This document shows, piece after piece, positions 15,847 through 21,346 of a DNA stretch of 21,346 bases (position 1 is the first letter of the stretch; each line of letters starts with the position of its first letter). The stretch is from an uncultured Sutterella sp. Lineage in GTDB: Bacteria > Pseudomonadota > Gammaproteobacteria > Burkholderiales > Burkholderiaceae_F. Both the position numbers and the translations under genes were made by a program. The stretch is from NCBI GenBank assembly GCA_900546995.1, contig URFF01000027.1:1-21346 (forward strand), written 5' to 3'. A model generated the notes under the pieces. That model did no database searches. It was not told where the DNA came from and saw only the letters and a program-made list of their open reading frames with translations.

Positions 15847-17097
15847 TCAATTGCGCAAATTTTCTTTACGTTTCATGAAAATATAGGTCGCAGCAAAGCC
15901 AAAACCAATCAATGCGGTGATGGTGGCAACCATGAAGGAACTCCCGAACGAGTTGCTCATATCGTAAAGGTAATTGGTAATCATCGGTGCGATGATCCCA
16001 GGCGTTGACAGAGCAATCATCATGATGGCGTAGTTAAGCGTGTTAAAACGCCGTCCGAATTCTGCCGTCGTAAAGCCGGGGAAAATGCTATTCATGGAGC
16101 CAAACGAGAACCCAACGCCGAATAAAGCAAGGTAAATCAGAGAAGACGCGTCAGGAGTGCAGAAATTAACAGAGACCGAACCAAAGATCGCAGCCACCAA
16201 AGCGACCATGAGCGCTTGAATTCGTCCAAAACGGTCAGAAAGATACCCGCCGATTAACCGACCGCTCATATTGCTGACGGCAAGAAACGATACGCAGAAA
16301 GCGGCGACAGTTGCCGAAAGGCCAGCTTGATACTGAGCAATGCGAGCAGCCTGAGAAATCATCATCATGCCGGGTAAAGTGCCACAGAAGGCAAGACCGA
16401 ACATGACGTAGAAAATCTTGCTTTTAACCATTTCGGACGTTTTGCGATCAGGCGTGGTGGAGGTTAACAAACTCTTTTTCCCGACCGGTTGAAAGTCTGC
16501 GGGACAGCGGGTTGTGAAATAGGCGCTGATAATGATGATCAGACCGAAGGACGATCCCAAAATGATAAAGGTTTGCGCAATATCAAAATAAGCAAGCAGC
16601 ATGACGGCGATAAAAGGAACGATCACGGAGCTTGCGCCAAAACAAGTTGAGGCCAAACCGCCTGCGACGCCAATTCTGTCCGGGAAAAATTTCAGAACAT
16701 TACCCATGCCGGTGTTAAAGGCAGTGCCTAAACCGCAACCGACAAAGAAACCGTAGCAGATGATAATGCCAATAGCGGATGTGCAAAGCGCCGAGCCAAT
16801 GAAACCCAAAGCGATGAAAAGCCCGGCAATCATCAAAATATAACGGGGACCGTATCGATCGGCGAAACTACCGCTCACAATCATGGATAAGGGAGAGAAG
16901 ATACACGCCAAACTGAATGCGAAGGCCAACGAGCCACTGGTGACAACTTCTCCGGTCATTTGGCTAAGGCGTTCAGCTAAAGGTTGAGCGAAAATACTCC
17001 AGGCGTAATTGATGCCGGCGCAGATGTTGATCAGGCAGGTTAAAAAGAGAGTGACTCGCCTTTTCGTCATTAAATTTTGAGTTTGTTCGGGGGACAT
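15847..17097 (-). CDS. MFS transporter of the oxalate/formate antiporter (OFA) family
   Basis: The 416-residue inner-membrane protein has 12 predicted membrane segments in two halves. The start, VTLFLTCLINICAGINYAWS followed by IFAQPLAERL, is typical of OxlT-like OFA transporters. The loop 2-3 motif is GSFADRYGPR, and its second-half counterpart is GYLSDRFGRIQ. GCGLGTAFNTGMGNVLKFFPD is the family's helix-4/5 region. OFA members exchange small carboxylates such as oxalate and formate, but many carry other anions. No oxalyl-CoA enzymes are adjacent, so the substrate is open. The gene has no strong ribosome site and its ATG is 37 bases from a divergent small ORF. It occupies the place between lpxK and xseA. 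Confidence 0.88.
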   Translation of the reverse strand: MSPEQTQNLMTKRRVTLFLTCLINICAGINYAWSIFAQPLAERLSQMTGEVVTSGSLAFAFSLACIFSPLSMIVSGSFADRYGPRYILMIAGLFIALGFIGSALCTSAIGIIICYGFFVGCGLGTAFNTGMGNVLKFFPDRIGVAGGLASTCFGASSVIVPFIAVMLLAYFDIAQTFIILGSSFGLIIIISAYFTTRCPADFQPVGKKSLLTSTTPDRKTSEMVKSKIFYVMFGLAFCGTLPGMMMISQAARIAQYQAGLSATVAAFCVSFLAVSNMSGRLIGGYLSDRFGRIQALMVALVAAIFGSVSVNFCTPDASSLIYLALFGVGFSFGSMNSIFPGFTTAEFGRRFNTLNYAIMMIALSTPGIIAPMITNYLYDMSNSFGSSFMVATITALIGFGFAATYIFMKRKENLRN

Positions 17098-17134
17098 TTT
17101 AATAGTCGGTTGTTAGAAAGGAGGGAGCTATTTT

Positions 17135-17317
17135 ATGCTTCTTTCGTGGTGGATTAAAAGACTTCTTAGGGAAATTTCGGGATTGTTTGAGCAATCGTGG
17201 TTTGATTGGAACTGGGTGTTTTTTATACAAAAAGCGTCGTACCTGTTGAAGAAATTTTGTCTAACGAACTTCGTTAAAATTCCCTTTCGCATACCGGATT
17301 TATTTTGGGTACCTTAA
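17135..17317 (+). CDS. Possible 60-codon small ORF translationally coupled to xseA
   Basis: No known family is recognised. The ORF is preceded by an unusually good ribosome-binding site (AAGGAGGG, 17118-17125, nine bases before the ATG). Its TAA stop shares a base with the xseA ATG (TAATG, 17315-17319), the classic arrangement for stop-start coupling. xseA itself has no comparable ribosome site. The predicted peptide is hydrophobic and basic, with six tryptophans in 60 residues (W5, W6, W22, W25, W27, W58), and could be amphipathic or membrane-associated. Against it, a promoter-like pair and a palindrome lie inside it (17202-17276), so it may simply be the xseA leader region. It is either a leader peptide or a chance ORF. 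Confidence 0.35.
   Translation: MLLSWWIKRLLREISGLFEQSWFDWNWVFFIQKASYLLKKFCLTNFVKIPFRIPDLFWVP
17202..17236 (+). promoter_or_regulatory. Candidate promoter for xseA
   Basis: TTGATT (17202-17207) and TATACA (17224-17229) are spaced by 16 bases. The -35 box is the same as in the tRNA promoter. The predicted leader to the xseA ATG at 17317 is about 80 bases. If it is the main promoter, the small ORF overlapping it would not be translated from this transcript. Confidence 0.35.
17262..17276. promoter_or_regulatory. 15-bp odd palindrome in the xseA leader
   Basis: TAACGAA-C-TTCGTTA is a perfect palindrome with one central base. It lies 41 bases before the xseA ATG and downstream of the candidate promoter. 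It could be a repressor operator. The single-base centre makes a hairpin less likely than protein binding. It resembles no operator that I can name with confidence. Confidence 0.4.
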
Positions 17318-18741
17318 TGTTTTTTAACGAATCGTCTAATCGGATCATTTCTGTCTCAGAGCTCAATGACCGAGTCTCACAGTGCTTGCAACAGAATTTT
17401 CCACCACTTTGGGTGTCCGGGGAAATTCGAGGCTTGACTCGTGCCGCCTCGGGGCATTGGTACTTTACGCTCAAAGACAAAGTGGCAGAACTCAGTTGCG
17501 CGATGTTTGCGGGCGACAATCGTCGAGTCGCCTTTGTGCCAAAAACTGGCGATAAAGTCGAAGTGTACGGGCAGGTGTCCATCTATAAGGCCCGAGGTAC
17601 CTATCAACTCGTTGTTTCCTCGATGCGCCAAGCGGGGATGGGTGAACTTTTTGAACGCTTTCTCATGGTTAAAAACAAGCTTCAAGCAGAGGGCTTGTTT
17701 GATCAGGCACGAAAAAAAGCCATTCCCAGAGTGAATTTTCAGATTGCAGTGGTGACGAGCCTAAAAGCGGCCGCGCTAAGAGACACCATGACAACATTGG
17801 CCAGGCGTGCCCCATACGCAAAAGTGACGATTTTCCCGACGGCTGTACAAGGTGATGAGGCGCCCGCGGAGATTATCCGATCACTCAAAACCGCCGATGA
17901 AAGCGCATTGGCCGATGTGATATTGCTTGTAAGAGGCGGCGGTTCCCTGCAAGATCTTTGGGCTTTTAATGAGGAAGCTGTTGCCCGTACCATTGCGTCT
18001 TTGAAAACGCCCGTGATCGTTGGCGTCGGTCATGAATCCGATGTGACAATTGCCGATTGGGTGGCCGATTTCCGCGCAGCGACACCAACCGCTGCAGCTG
18101 AACACGCGACCGAACGTCTTTCAATTTTATTATCCGAAATACAAACCGAGCGAAAGCTGCTCGCCGATGCCTGGCTTCGGCGCTATAACGAAGAGGCGCA
18201 GCGACTGGATTGGGCAAGGGCCGGTTTGCAGCACCCTCAAGATCGTTTGCAGCGAGAGTTAGAGCGTTATCGCTACTTAAAGACATTATTGGATTCGTCT
18301 TTTGCCGGGCAATTCCGACAAGCCTCTGAGAAAGCGCAACTTGCTAAAGCTGAGTTGCATCAAAGATGGCTTTTGTCGCTTAAAGATCGACAAATGAAAC
18401 TGACTGAGTTGGGGAGTGCTCTGACGAGTCCGAAAGCGCTTCTTGGGATTCAAACTCAGAGATTGCACAATTGGCAGATGCAACTTCAATCCCTCTTTCA
18501 GTCACAAATAACCGAACAAACCGGTCAGTGGCGCTCATTGGCAACCCTTTTGGAAGAGGTCAGTCCTCATGCCATTATGAAAAAAGGCTATACCTATGTC
18601 ACGGACTCGTCCGGGCACTTGTTACGAGAGGCTCGACAAATAAAAGCAGGACAAGATATCAACATTCGATGGCCCGATGGTGAAGCTTTCGGTAAGATTA
18701 GCGATGTTCGGTATTTTGAAAAAGATCTTTTGAAAAAGTAA
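17317..18741 (+). CDS. xseA: Exodeoxyribonuclease VII large subunit
   Basis: XseA, with the small subunit XseB, degrades single-stranded DNA in both directions in repair and recombination. The N-terminal OB-fold (about residues 10-110) has ISVSELNDRVSQCL and SGHWYFTLKD. The catalytic core carries LVRGGGSLQDLWAFNEE, VIVGVGHESDVTIADWVAD and RAATPTAAAEHA. A long coiled-coil stretch (about 270-400) precedes the C-terminal KGYTYVTDSSGH. The start is ATG 17317; a TTG 12 bases upstream is in frame but less like homologues. The 474 residues are slightly longer than E. coli's 456. xseB is not nearby. sodB follows after 10 bases, as often seen in betaproteobacteria. Confidence 0.96.
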   Translation: MFFNESSNRIISVSELNDRVSQCLQQNFPPLWVSGEIRGLTRAASGHWYFTLKDKVAELSCAMFAGDNRRVAFVPKTGDKVEVYGQVSIYKARGTYQLVVSSMRQAGMGELFERFLMVKNKLQAEGLFDQARKKAIPRVNFQIAVVTSLKAAALRDTMTTLARRAPYAKVTIFPTAVQGDEAPAEIIRSLKTADESALADVILLVRGGGSLQDLWAFNEEAVARTIASLKTPVIVGVGHESDVTIADWVADFRAATPTAAAEHATERLSILLSEIQTERKLLADAWLRRYNEEAQRLDWARAGLQHPQDRLQRELERYRYLKTLLDSSFAGQFRQASEKAQLAKAELHQRWLLSLKDRQMKLTELGSALTSPKALLGIQTQRLHNWQMQLQSLFQSQITEQTGQWRSLATLLEEVSPHAIMKKGYTYVTDSSGHLLREARQIKAGQDINIRWPDGEAFGKISDVRYFEKDLLKK

Positions 18742-18751
18742 GGAGAGAGAA

Positions 18752-19351
18752 ATGTCCGCTCAATTACCGCTTTTACCGTATCCGATGAACGCATTGGCTC
18801 CGGCCTTATCGGAAGAGACTCTGCAATATCACTACGGCAAGCATCATCAAACGTATGTGAATACACTCAATACCCTGATCAAGGGGACGCCCTTTGAACA
18901 CATGTTGCTTGAAGAAATCGTTTTGGCTAGCGAAGGTGTGAATCAAGCGATTTTCAACAATGCTGCTCAAGCTTGGAACCACACGTTCTATTGGATGTGT
19001 TTGTCTAACAAAGGTGAAAAAGAACCAGGCGGAGAATTGTTGCATCGTATTGAAGAAACCTGGGGCTCTTACGAAAAATTCCGTGAGGCATTTCTTGCCA
19101 GTGCCGTTAGCAATTTCGGTTCGGGTTGGACGTGGTTGGTGTTGACGCCTGCAAAGGAATTAAAGATTGTCAATTCGAGTAACGCCGGTACAGCTTTAGC
19201 TTCTGACGATACGCCGCTTTTGGTGGTTGATGTGTGGGAACATGCCTATTACATTGATTACCGCAATGCACGTGCCGATTATGTGAAGGCTCTCTTTGAT
19301 CACGTCATTGATTGGGGCTTTGTGGCTAAGAATTACTATGCAGCCCGCTAA
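18752..19351 (+). CDS. sodB: Superoxide dismutase, iron type
   Basis: SodB disproportionates superoxide to oxygen and hydrogen peroxide in the cytosol. The 199-residue protein has all metal ligands: H27, H77 (in WNHTFYW), D160 and H164 (in VVDVWEHAYYIDY). Q73 in AAQAWNH is at the position typical of iron enzymes. Manganese enzymes carry glutamine elsewhere, in the second half (usually GSGWAWL with a preceding change). A strong AAGGAGAG precedes the ATG, only 10 bases after the xseA stop, so it is probably co-transcribed. The intrinsic terminator follows directly. Having a superoxide scavenger fits an oxygen-exposed anaerobe or microaerophile. Confidence 0.96.
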   Translation: MSAQLPLLPYPMNALAPALSEETLQYHYGKHHQTYVNTLNTLIKGTPFEHMLLEEIVLASEGVNQAIFNNAAQAWNHTFYWMCLSNKGEKEPGGELLHRIEETWGSYEKFREAFLASAVSNFGSGWTWLVLTPAKELKIVNSSNAGTALASDDTPLLVVDVWEHAYYIDYRNARADYVKALFDHVIDWGFVAKNYYAAR

Positions 19352-19377
19352 CCATTGTTGATTTAGTCAATTTTGGG

Positions 19378-19405
19378 AAAGGATACCTATTCGGGTATCC
19401 TTTTT
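19378..19405 (+). terminator. Rho-independent terminator of xseA-sodB
   Basis: AAAGGATACC (19378-19387) pairs with GGGTATCCTTT (19393-19403) around a short loop and continues into TTTTTATTT. It closes sodB and overlaps the stop codon of the convergent DUF192 gene. Confidence 0.88.
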
Positions 19406-19860
19406 ATTTGTGTACCGAGTTTAATTTGGTGGTCTTTAAACCAATGAGCTCTGGTTTCCAGCGCATAGCGAATTCTAACTGGAGCACAATGAGTCGTTCG
19501 GGTTTGTGCCTTCATGGTGGAGATACCAACCAGATAGCCCTCTTCATCGAAAAAGCCGACATCAAGGTCAATCGGCACTTTGTCCATCCACATGCAGATG
19601 CGTTCGGGTTTACTGAAAATAAAAAGCATGCCGTTGCGCTCACCCATGTGAGTCACACCCTGCAGTCCTCGCATTTGTTCTTCTTGGGTTTGAGCTAGTT
19701 TTACGGAAAGTCTTTCGTTTCCCACTTCTATGGTCTGCGCTTGACCAATGCAAGGCATTAGCGCGATAGCGAGTAGGCTCATAAAAAAACTGCGGGCCAA
19801 AGTTCTAAAACGTAGGCTCGCAGCTTTTTGCGCTGGCAAAAACAAGTAGTCCGTAGACAC
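19387..19860 (-). CDS. Secreted DUF192 domain protein
   Basis: The protein has a signal peptide (FFMSLLAIALMPCIGQA, cut probably before Q) followed by a DUF192 domain of about 110 residues. Its conserved features are LAQTQEEQMRGLQGV, RNGMLFIF, CMWMDKVPIDLDVGFFDEEG and a late VRIRYALE. DUF192 proteins are small periplasmic proteins of unknown function. The start is uncertain: GTG 19860 is used because AGGAG lies 11 bases before it, but it gives a long N region. A TTG at 19869 or ATG 19782 is also possible. It follows the cold-shock gene by 14 bases and is likely co-transcribed. Its stop lies within the sodB terminator stem. Confidence 0.85.
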   Translation of the reverse strand: MSTDYLFLPAQKAASLRFRTLARSFFMSLLAIALMPCIGQAQTIEVGNERLSVKLAQTQEEQMRGLQGVTHMGERNGMLFIFSKPERICMWMDKVPIDLDVGFFDEEGYLVGISTMKAQTRTTHCAPVRIRYALETRAHWFKDHQIKLGTQIKRIPE

Positions 19861-19874
19861 TTTACCCAAGTCTC

Positions 19875-20102
19875 CTAACTCGAAGCACTGGCCTTTGTCG
19901 GTGAAGGAATGACACGCGTGGCGTGTAATCCGCGCTCGGATTGTTCGAATTCAAACTCAACGCGTTGGTTGGTTTGCAGGGTCTTACGACCGGGCATTTC
20001 AATGGCCCTGAAGTGTACGAAGACTTCGCAATCCTGACCATCCGGGATAATGAATCCATAACCCTTGGCATCCGAGAACCATTTGACAGTACCGGAATTC
20101 AT
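19875..20102 (-). CDS. CspA-family cold-shock protein
   Basis: The 75-residue protein is a single cold-shock domain that binds single-stranded nucleic acid as an RNA chaperone. GTVKWFSDAKGYGFI contains the RNP1-type motif and VFVHFRAI the RNP2-type motif. The C-terminal extension (TKASASS) is slightly longer than in CspA. AGGATATTTCT precedes the ATG on the minus strand. The 204-base spacer to the divergent gene (20103-20306) is AT-rich and may hold a long 5' leader, common in this family, but I see no clear cold-box or promoter there. Confidence 0.95.
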   Translation of the reverse strand: MNSGTVKWFSDAKGYGFIIPDGQDCEVFVHFRAIEMPGRKTLQTNQRVEFEFEQSERGLHATRVIPSPTKASASS

Positions 20103-20306
20103 AGAAATATCCTAAAAACGAAAGCAACGACAAAAGAGACAATCCATTTTTGCCCGCTTTCATTTTTCATCATAGACCTTTTATTCCAAGTTGGATGATT
20201 TTTTTTAACTATTCGATAATAAAAGGAAATTTCCCATACCTGCCGAAGCGATCCGAGGCTGAATTTTGTACAATGCCAGGGCTGAGCCGATTGACGGCTT
20301 ATATTG

Positions 20307-20804
20307 ATGGGACAAAAAATAACGGATTACAACATGGAACTTTATCGCGATATCAGTATGAGTTATCCAGAAGATATCTGGTCGCTTGACGTTATCTCTC
20401 GGTACCTACGAACTCACACTTTCTCGGAAGCGGCGATTTTGGATGAAAAACGCTATTTTCTGCGCGCAGTGCTTTTTGTGCCGATTGAAGATGGGACAGA
20501 CTTCGCCTGGGGTGTTTGGTGTGAGGTGAGCCGAAAAGATCATGACCGCTATTTAACGGCCTACGCCGAAGAGAAGACGGGAAAATTAGCGCCAATCAAT
20601 GGTAAATTAGCTAACGAATTACCTTGTTATGACGGTAGTTTGAGTTTACAAGTGAGGCTAATTCCCAATGAAAACGCTCGCCCCAGTGTTGAAGTGCTCA
20701 CCGATGGGTTGTTAAAACAAGAACAAGCCAATGGGATTTCTCTTAAAAGACTGGAAGAACTTAATATCGTTTTGTTTGGTGAGGATGAGGAAGAGGACGA
20801 ATAG
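20307..20804 (+). CDS. DUF2199 domain protein lacking the N-terminal cysteine pairs
   Basis: The protein of about 165 residues matches DUF2199 in its main body: WSLDVISRYL, FLRAVLFVPI, FAWGVWCEVSRKDHDRYL, LANELPCYD, SLSLQVRLIP, ARPSVEVL and GISLKRLEELNIVLFG. Typical members begin with a CxxCG zinc-ribbon-like segment, which is absent here and in the upstream frames. Function of the family is unknown. The start is uncertain: ATG 20307 (used) and ATG 20334 are both possible, with poor ribosome sites. The tail is very acidic (GEDEEEDE). The stop is 20 bases before the first hairpin of the IS200-like element, so the element may have inserted just past this gene. Confidence 0.8.
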   Translation: MGQKITDYNMELYRDISMSYPEDIWSLDVISRYLRTHTFSEAAILDEKRYFLRAVLFVPIEDGTDFAWGVWCEVSRKDHDRYLTAYAEEKTGKLAPINGKLANELPCYDGSLSLQVRLIPNENARPSVEVLTDGLLKQEQANGISLKRLEELNIVLFGEDEEEDE

Positions 20805-20813
20805 TTTTTCCCC

Positions 20814-20843
20814 AAAAAAGTAACCCACCGGCATAGCCGGTGG
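20814..20843 (-). terminator. Terminator at the 3' end of the IS200-like element
   Basis: CCACCGGC (20825-20832) pairs perfectly with GCCGGTGG (20836-20843) around ATA. On the minus strand the stem is followed, after GTTAC, by TTTTTT (20819-20814). It is a good intrinsic terminator for tnpA, and a weak one for the DUF2199 gene on the plus strand. Confidence 0.75.
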
Positions 20844-20849
20844 TTCTTC

Positions 20850-20899
20850 ATATGCGCCTGAAAGGCTCCCATACCAGCCGCGCCCTAACAGGCGCATAT
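20850..20899. repeat. Subterminal hairpins of the IS200-like end, with alternative pairing
   Basis: ATATGCGCCTG (20850-20860) pairs perfectly with CAGGCGCATAT (20889-20899). Inside this loop GGCT (20864-20867) can pair with AGCC (20876-20879). The sequence GCGCC (20880-20884) can instead pair with GGCGC (20891-20895), which competes with the outer stem. Such imperfect hairpins are the TnpA recognition sites in the family. Confidence 0.65.
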
Positions 20900-20921
20900 C
20901 GATCTGTCATTCGCATATCTG

Positions 20922-21346
20922 TTACTTGCTACCCGTAAACGGGTCTTCCGCATACGGTAGGCTCAGCTGATTGCCCAATTTATCTTCTTCCAACTGCTGT
21001 CGGATGTAATTGGCTATCTTTTGCTTATTTTTACCCACCGTATCAACATAATACCCTCGGCACCAAAATTGCCGATTCCTATACTTGAATTTCAGGTTGC
21101 CAAATTGCTCGTATATCATCAAGCTACTTTTCCCTTTTAAATAGCCCACTACGGCGGCAACACTCATTTTAGGGGGAATCTCCAACAACATATGAATATG
21201 GTCTGGGCAACATTCGGCTTCAACAATGCTTATCCCCTTCCATTCACAAAGCTTCCTTAGAATTTCCCCTATTGCCCGACGTTTTTCACCATAAAACACT
21301 TTACGTCGATACTTCGGAGCAAACACAATGTGATATTTACAATTCC
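20922..21346 (-). CDS. tnpA: IS200/IS605-family TnpA (Y1 HUH transposase), 5' end beyond window
   Basis: TnpA is a tyrosine HUH transposase that cuts and joins single-stranded DNA. The frame is open to the right edge, reading NCKYHIVFAPKYRRKVF, which is the usual N-terminal segment about 10-15 residues after the start, so only a little is missing. The metal-binding HUH motif is in CCPDHIHMLLEIPP. The catalytic tyrosine is expected in KIANYIRQQ near the C terminus. WCRGYYVDTVG is also a family signature. GTG 21326 is an internal codon and not the real start. The protein appears intact, with no frameshift. Similar copies are often annotated as IS200-like transposases. Confidence 0.92.
   Translation of the reverse strand, partial: NCKYHIVFAPKYRRKVFYGEKRRAIGEILRKLCEWKGISIVEAECCPDHIHMLLEIPPKMSVAAVVGYLKGKSSLMIYEQFGNLKFKYRNRQFWCRGYYVDTVGKNKQKIANYIRQQLEEDKLGNQLSLPYAEDPFTGSK

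Larger units (their letters stand above)
20824..21346 (-). mobile_element. IS200/IS605-type element, 3' portion, cut by the window edge
   Basis: The element is recognised by its Y1 transposase gene and by hairpins downstream of it, as these single-strand transposons have subterminal hairpins rather than terminal inverted repeats. The left limit is estimated at the first hairpin. The exact cleavage site cannot be fixed because there is no target duplication and no empty site to compare. The other end and any accessory tnpB lie outside the window. Confidence 0.75.

Noticed and set aside
20103..20306. Cold-shock leader and promoter of the csp gene
   Set aside because: The spacer is long enough for a structured leader, but no cold-box-like element or spaced -35/-10 pair could be identified by eye.
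20150..20389. A 79-codon plus-strand ORF overlapping the DUF2199 start
   Set aside because: It is out of frame with DUF2199, has no family match and no ribosome site, and does not supply the missing cysteine segment.
20932..20946. ACCCG-TAAA-CGGGT hairpin near the IS end
   Set aside because: It lies within the last codons of tnpA, so it is explained at least partly by coding sequence; it was not treated as a separate site.

Overview
This window looks like chromosomal DNA of a betaproteobacterium of the order Burkholderiales. A gut-associated Sutterellaceae-type organism fits best. The evidence is the gene order (lpxK-Trm112-kdsB-adk; xseA-sodB; surE-nlpD-rlmD; tamA-tamB), moderate base composition with many AT-rich intergenic stretches, an oxalate/formate-family transporter, and the absence of rpoS between nlpD and rlmD. 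The taxonomic call is inferred from gene content and order, not from a marker search.

Layout. (1) 1-810: the 3' end of a YqhD-type alcohol dehydrogenase, a hairpin, and a strong promoter driving tRNA-Ala(GGC) and tRNA-Glu(TTC), closed by a UUCG-loop terminator. (2) 811-2301: a lone, visibly AT-rich gene for an AAA-type ATPase fused to a DUF234 nuclease-like domain, preceded by two palindromes. It is the most accessory-looking gene of the left half. (3) 2382-7006: tamA and tamB, overlapping by four bases, for outer-membrane protein and lipid export. (4) 7087-11383, all on the plus strand: a flavin-reductase-like protein, YqaA, SurE, an NlpD-like lipoprotein with a degenerate LytM domain, and RlmD. 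(5) 11488-12735: a YihY/BrkB membrane protein, convergent with the next block. (6) 15554-12797, minus strand: lpxK, a Trm112-like zinc-ribbon gene, kdsB and adk. This joins lipid A/KDO synthesis to nucleotide balance. (7) 17097-15847, minus strand: an OFA-family MFS transporter. (8) 17135-19351, plus strand: a possible 60-codon small ORF whose stop overlaps the start of xseA, then xseA and sodB. (9) 20102-19387, minus strand: a cold-shock protein and a secreted DUF192 protein. (10) 20307-20804: a DUF2199 protein without the usual N-terminal cysteine pairs. (11) 20824 to the right edge: the 3' part of an IS200/IS605-type element with its tnpA on the minus strand and hairpin-rich end.

Most of the window is housekeeping. 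Envelope biogenesis is the main theme (TamAB, LpxK, KdsB, NlpD, YihY, YqaA). I see no CRISPR array, prophage, toxin-antitoxin pair or clear new multi-gene system. The observations most worth following are the small ORF coupled to xseA, the isolated ATPase with its paired palindromes, the clean loss of rpoS from its usual neighbourhood, and the competing hairpins at the IS200-like end.
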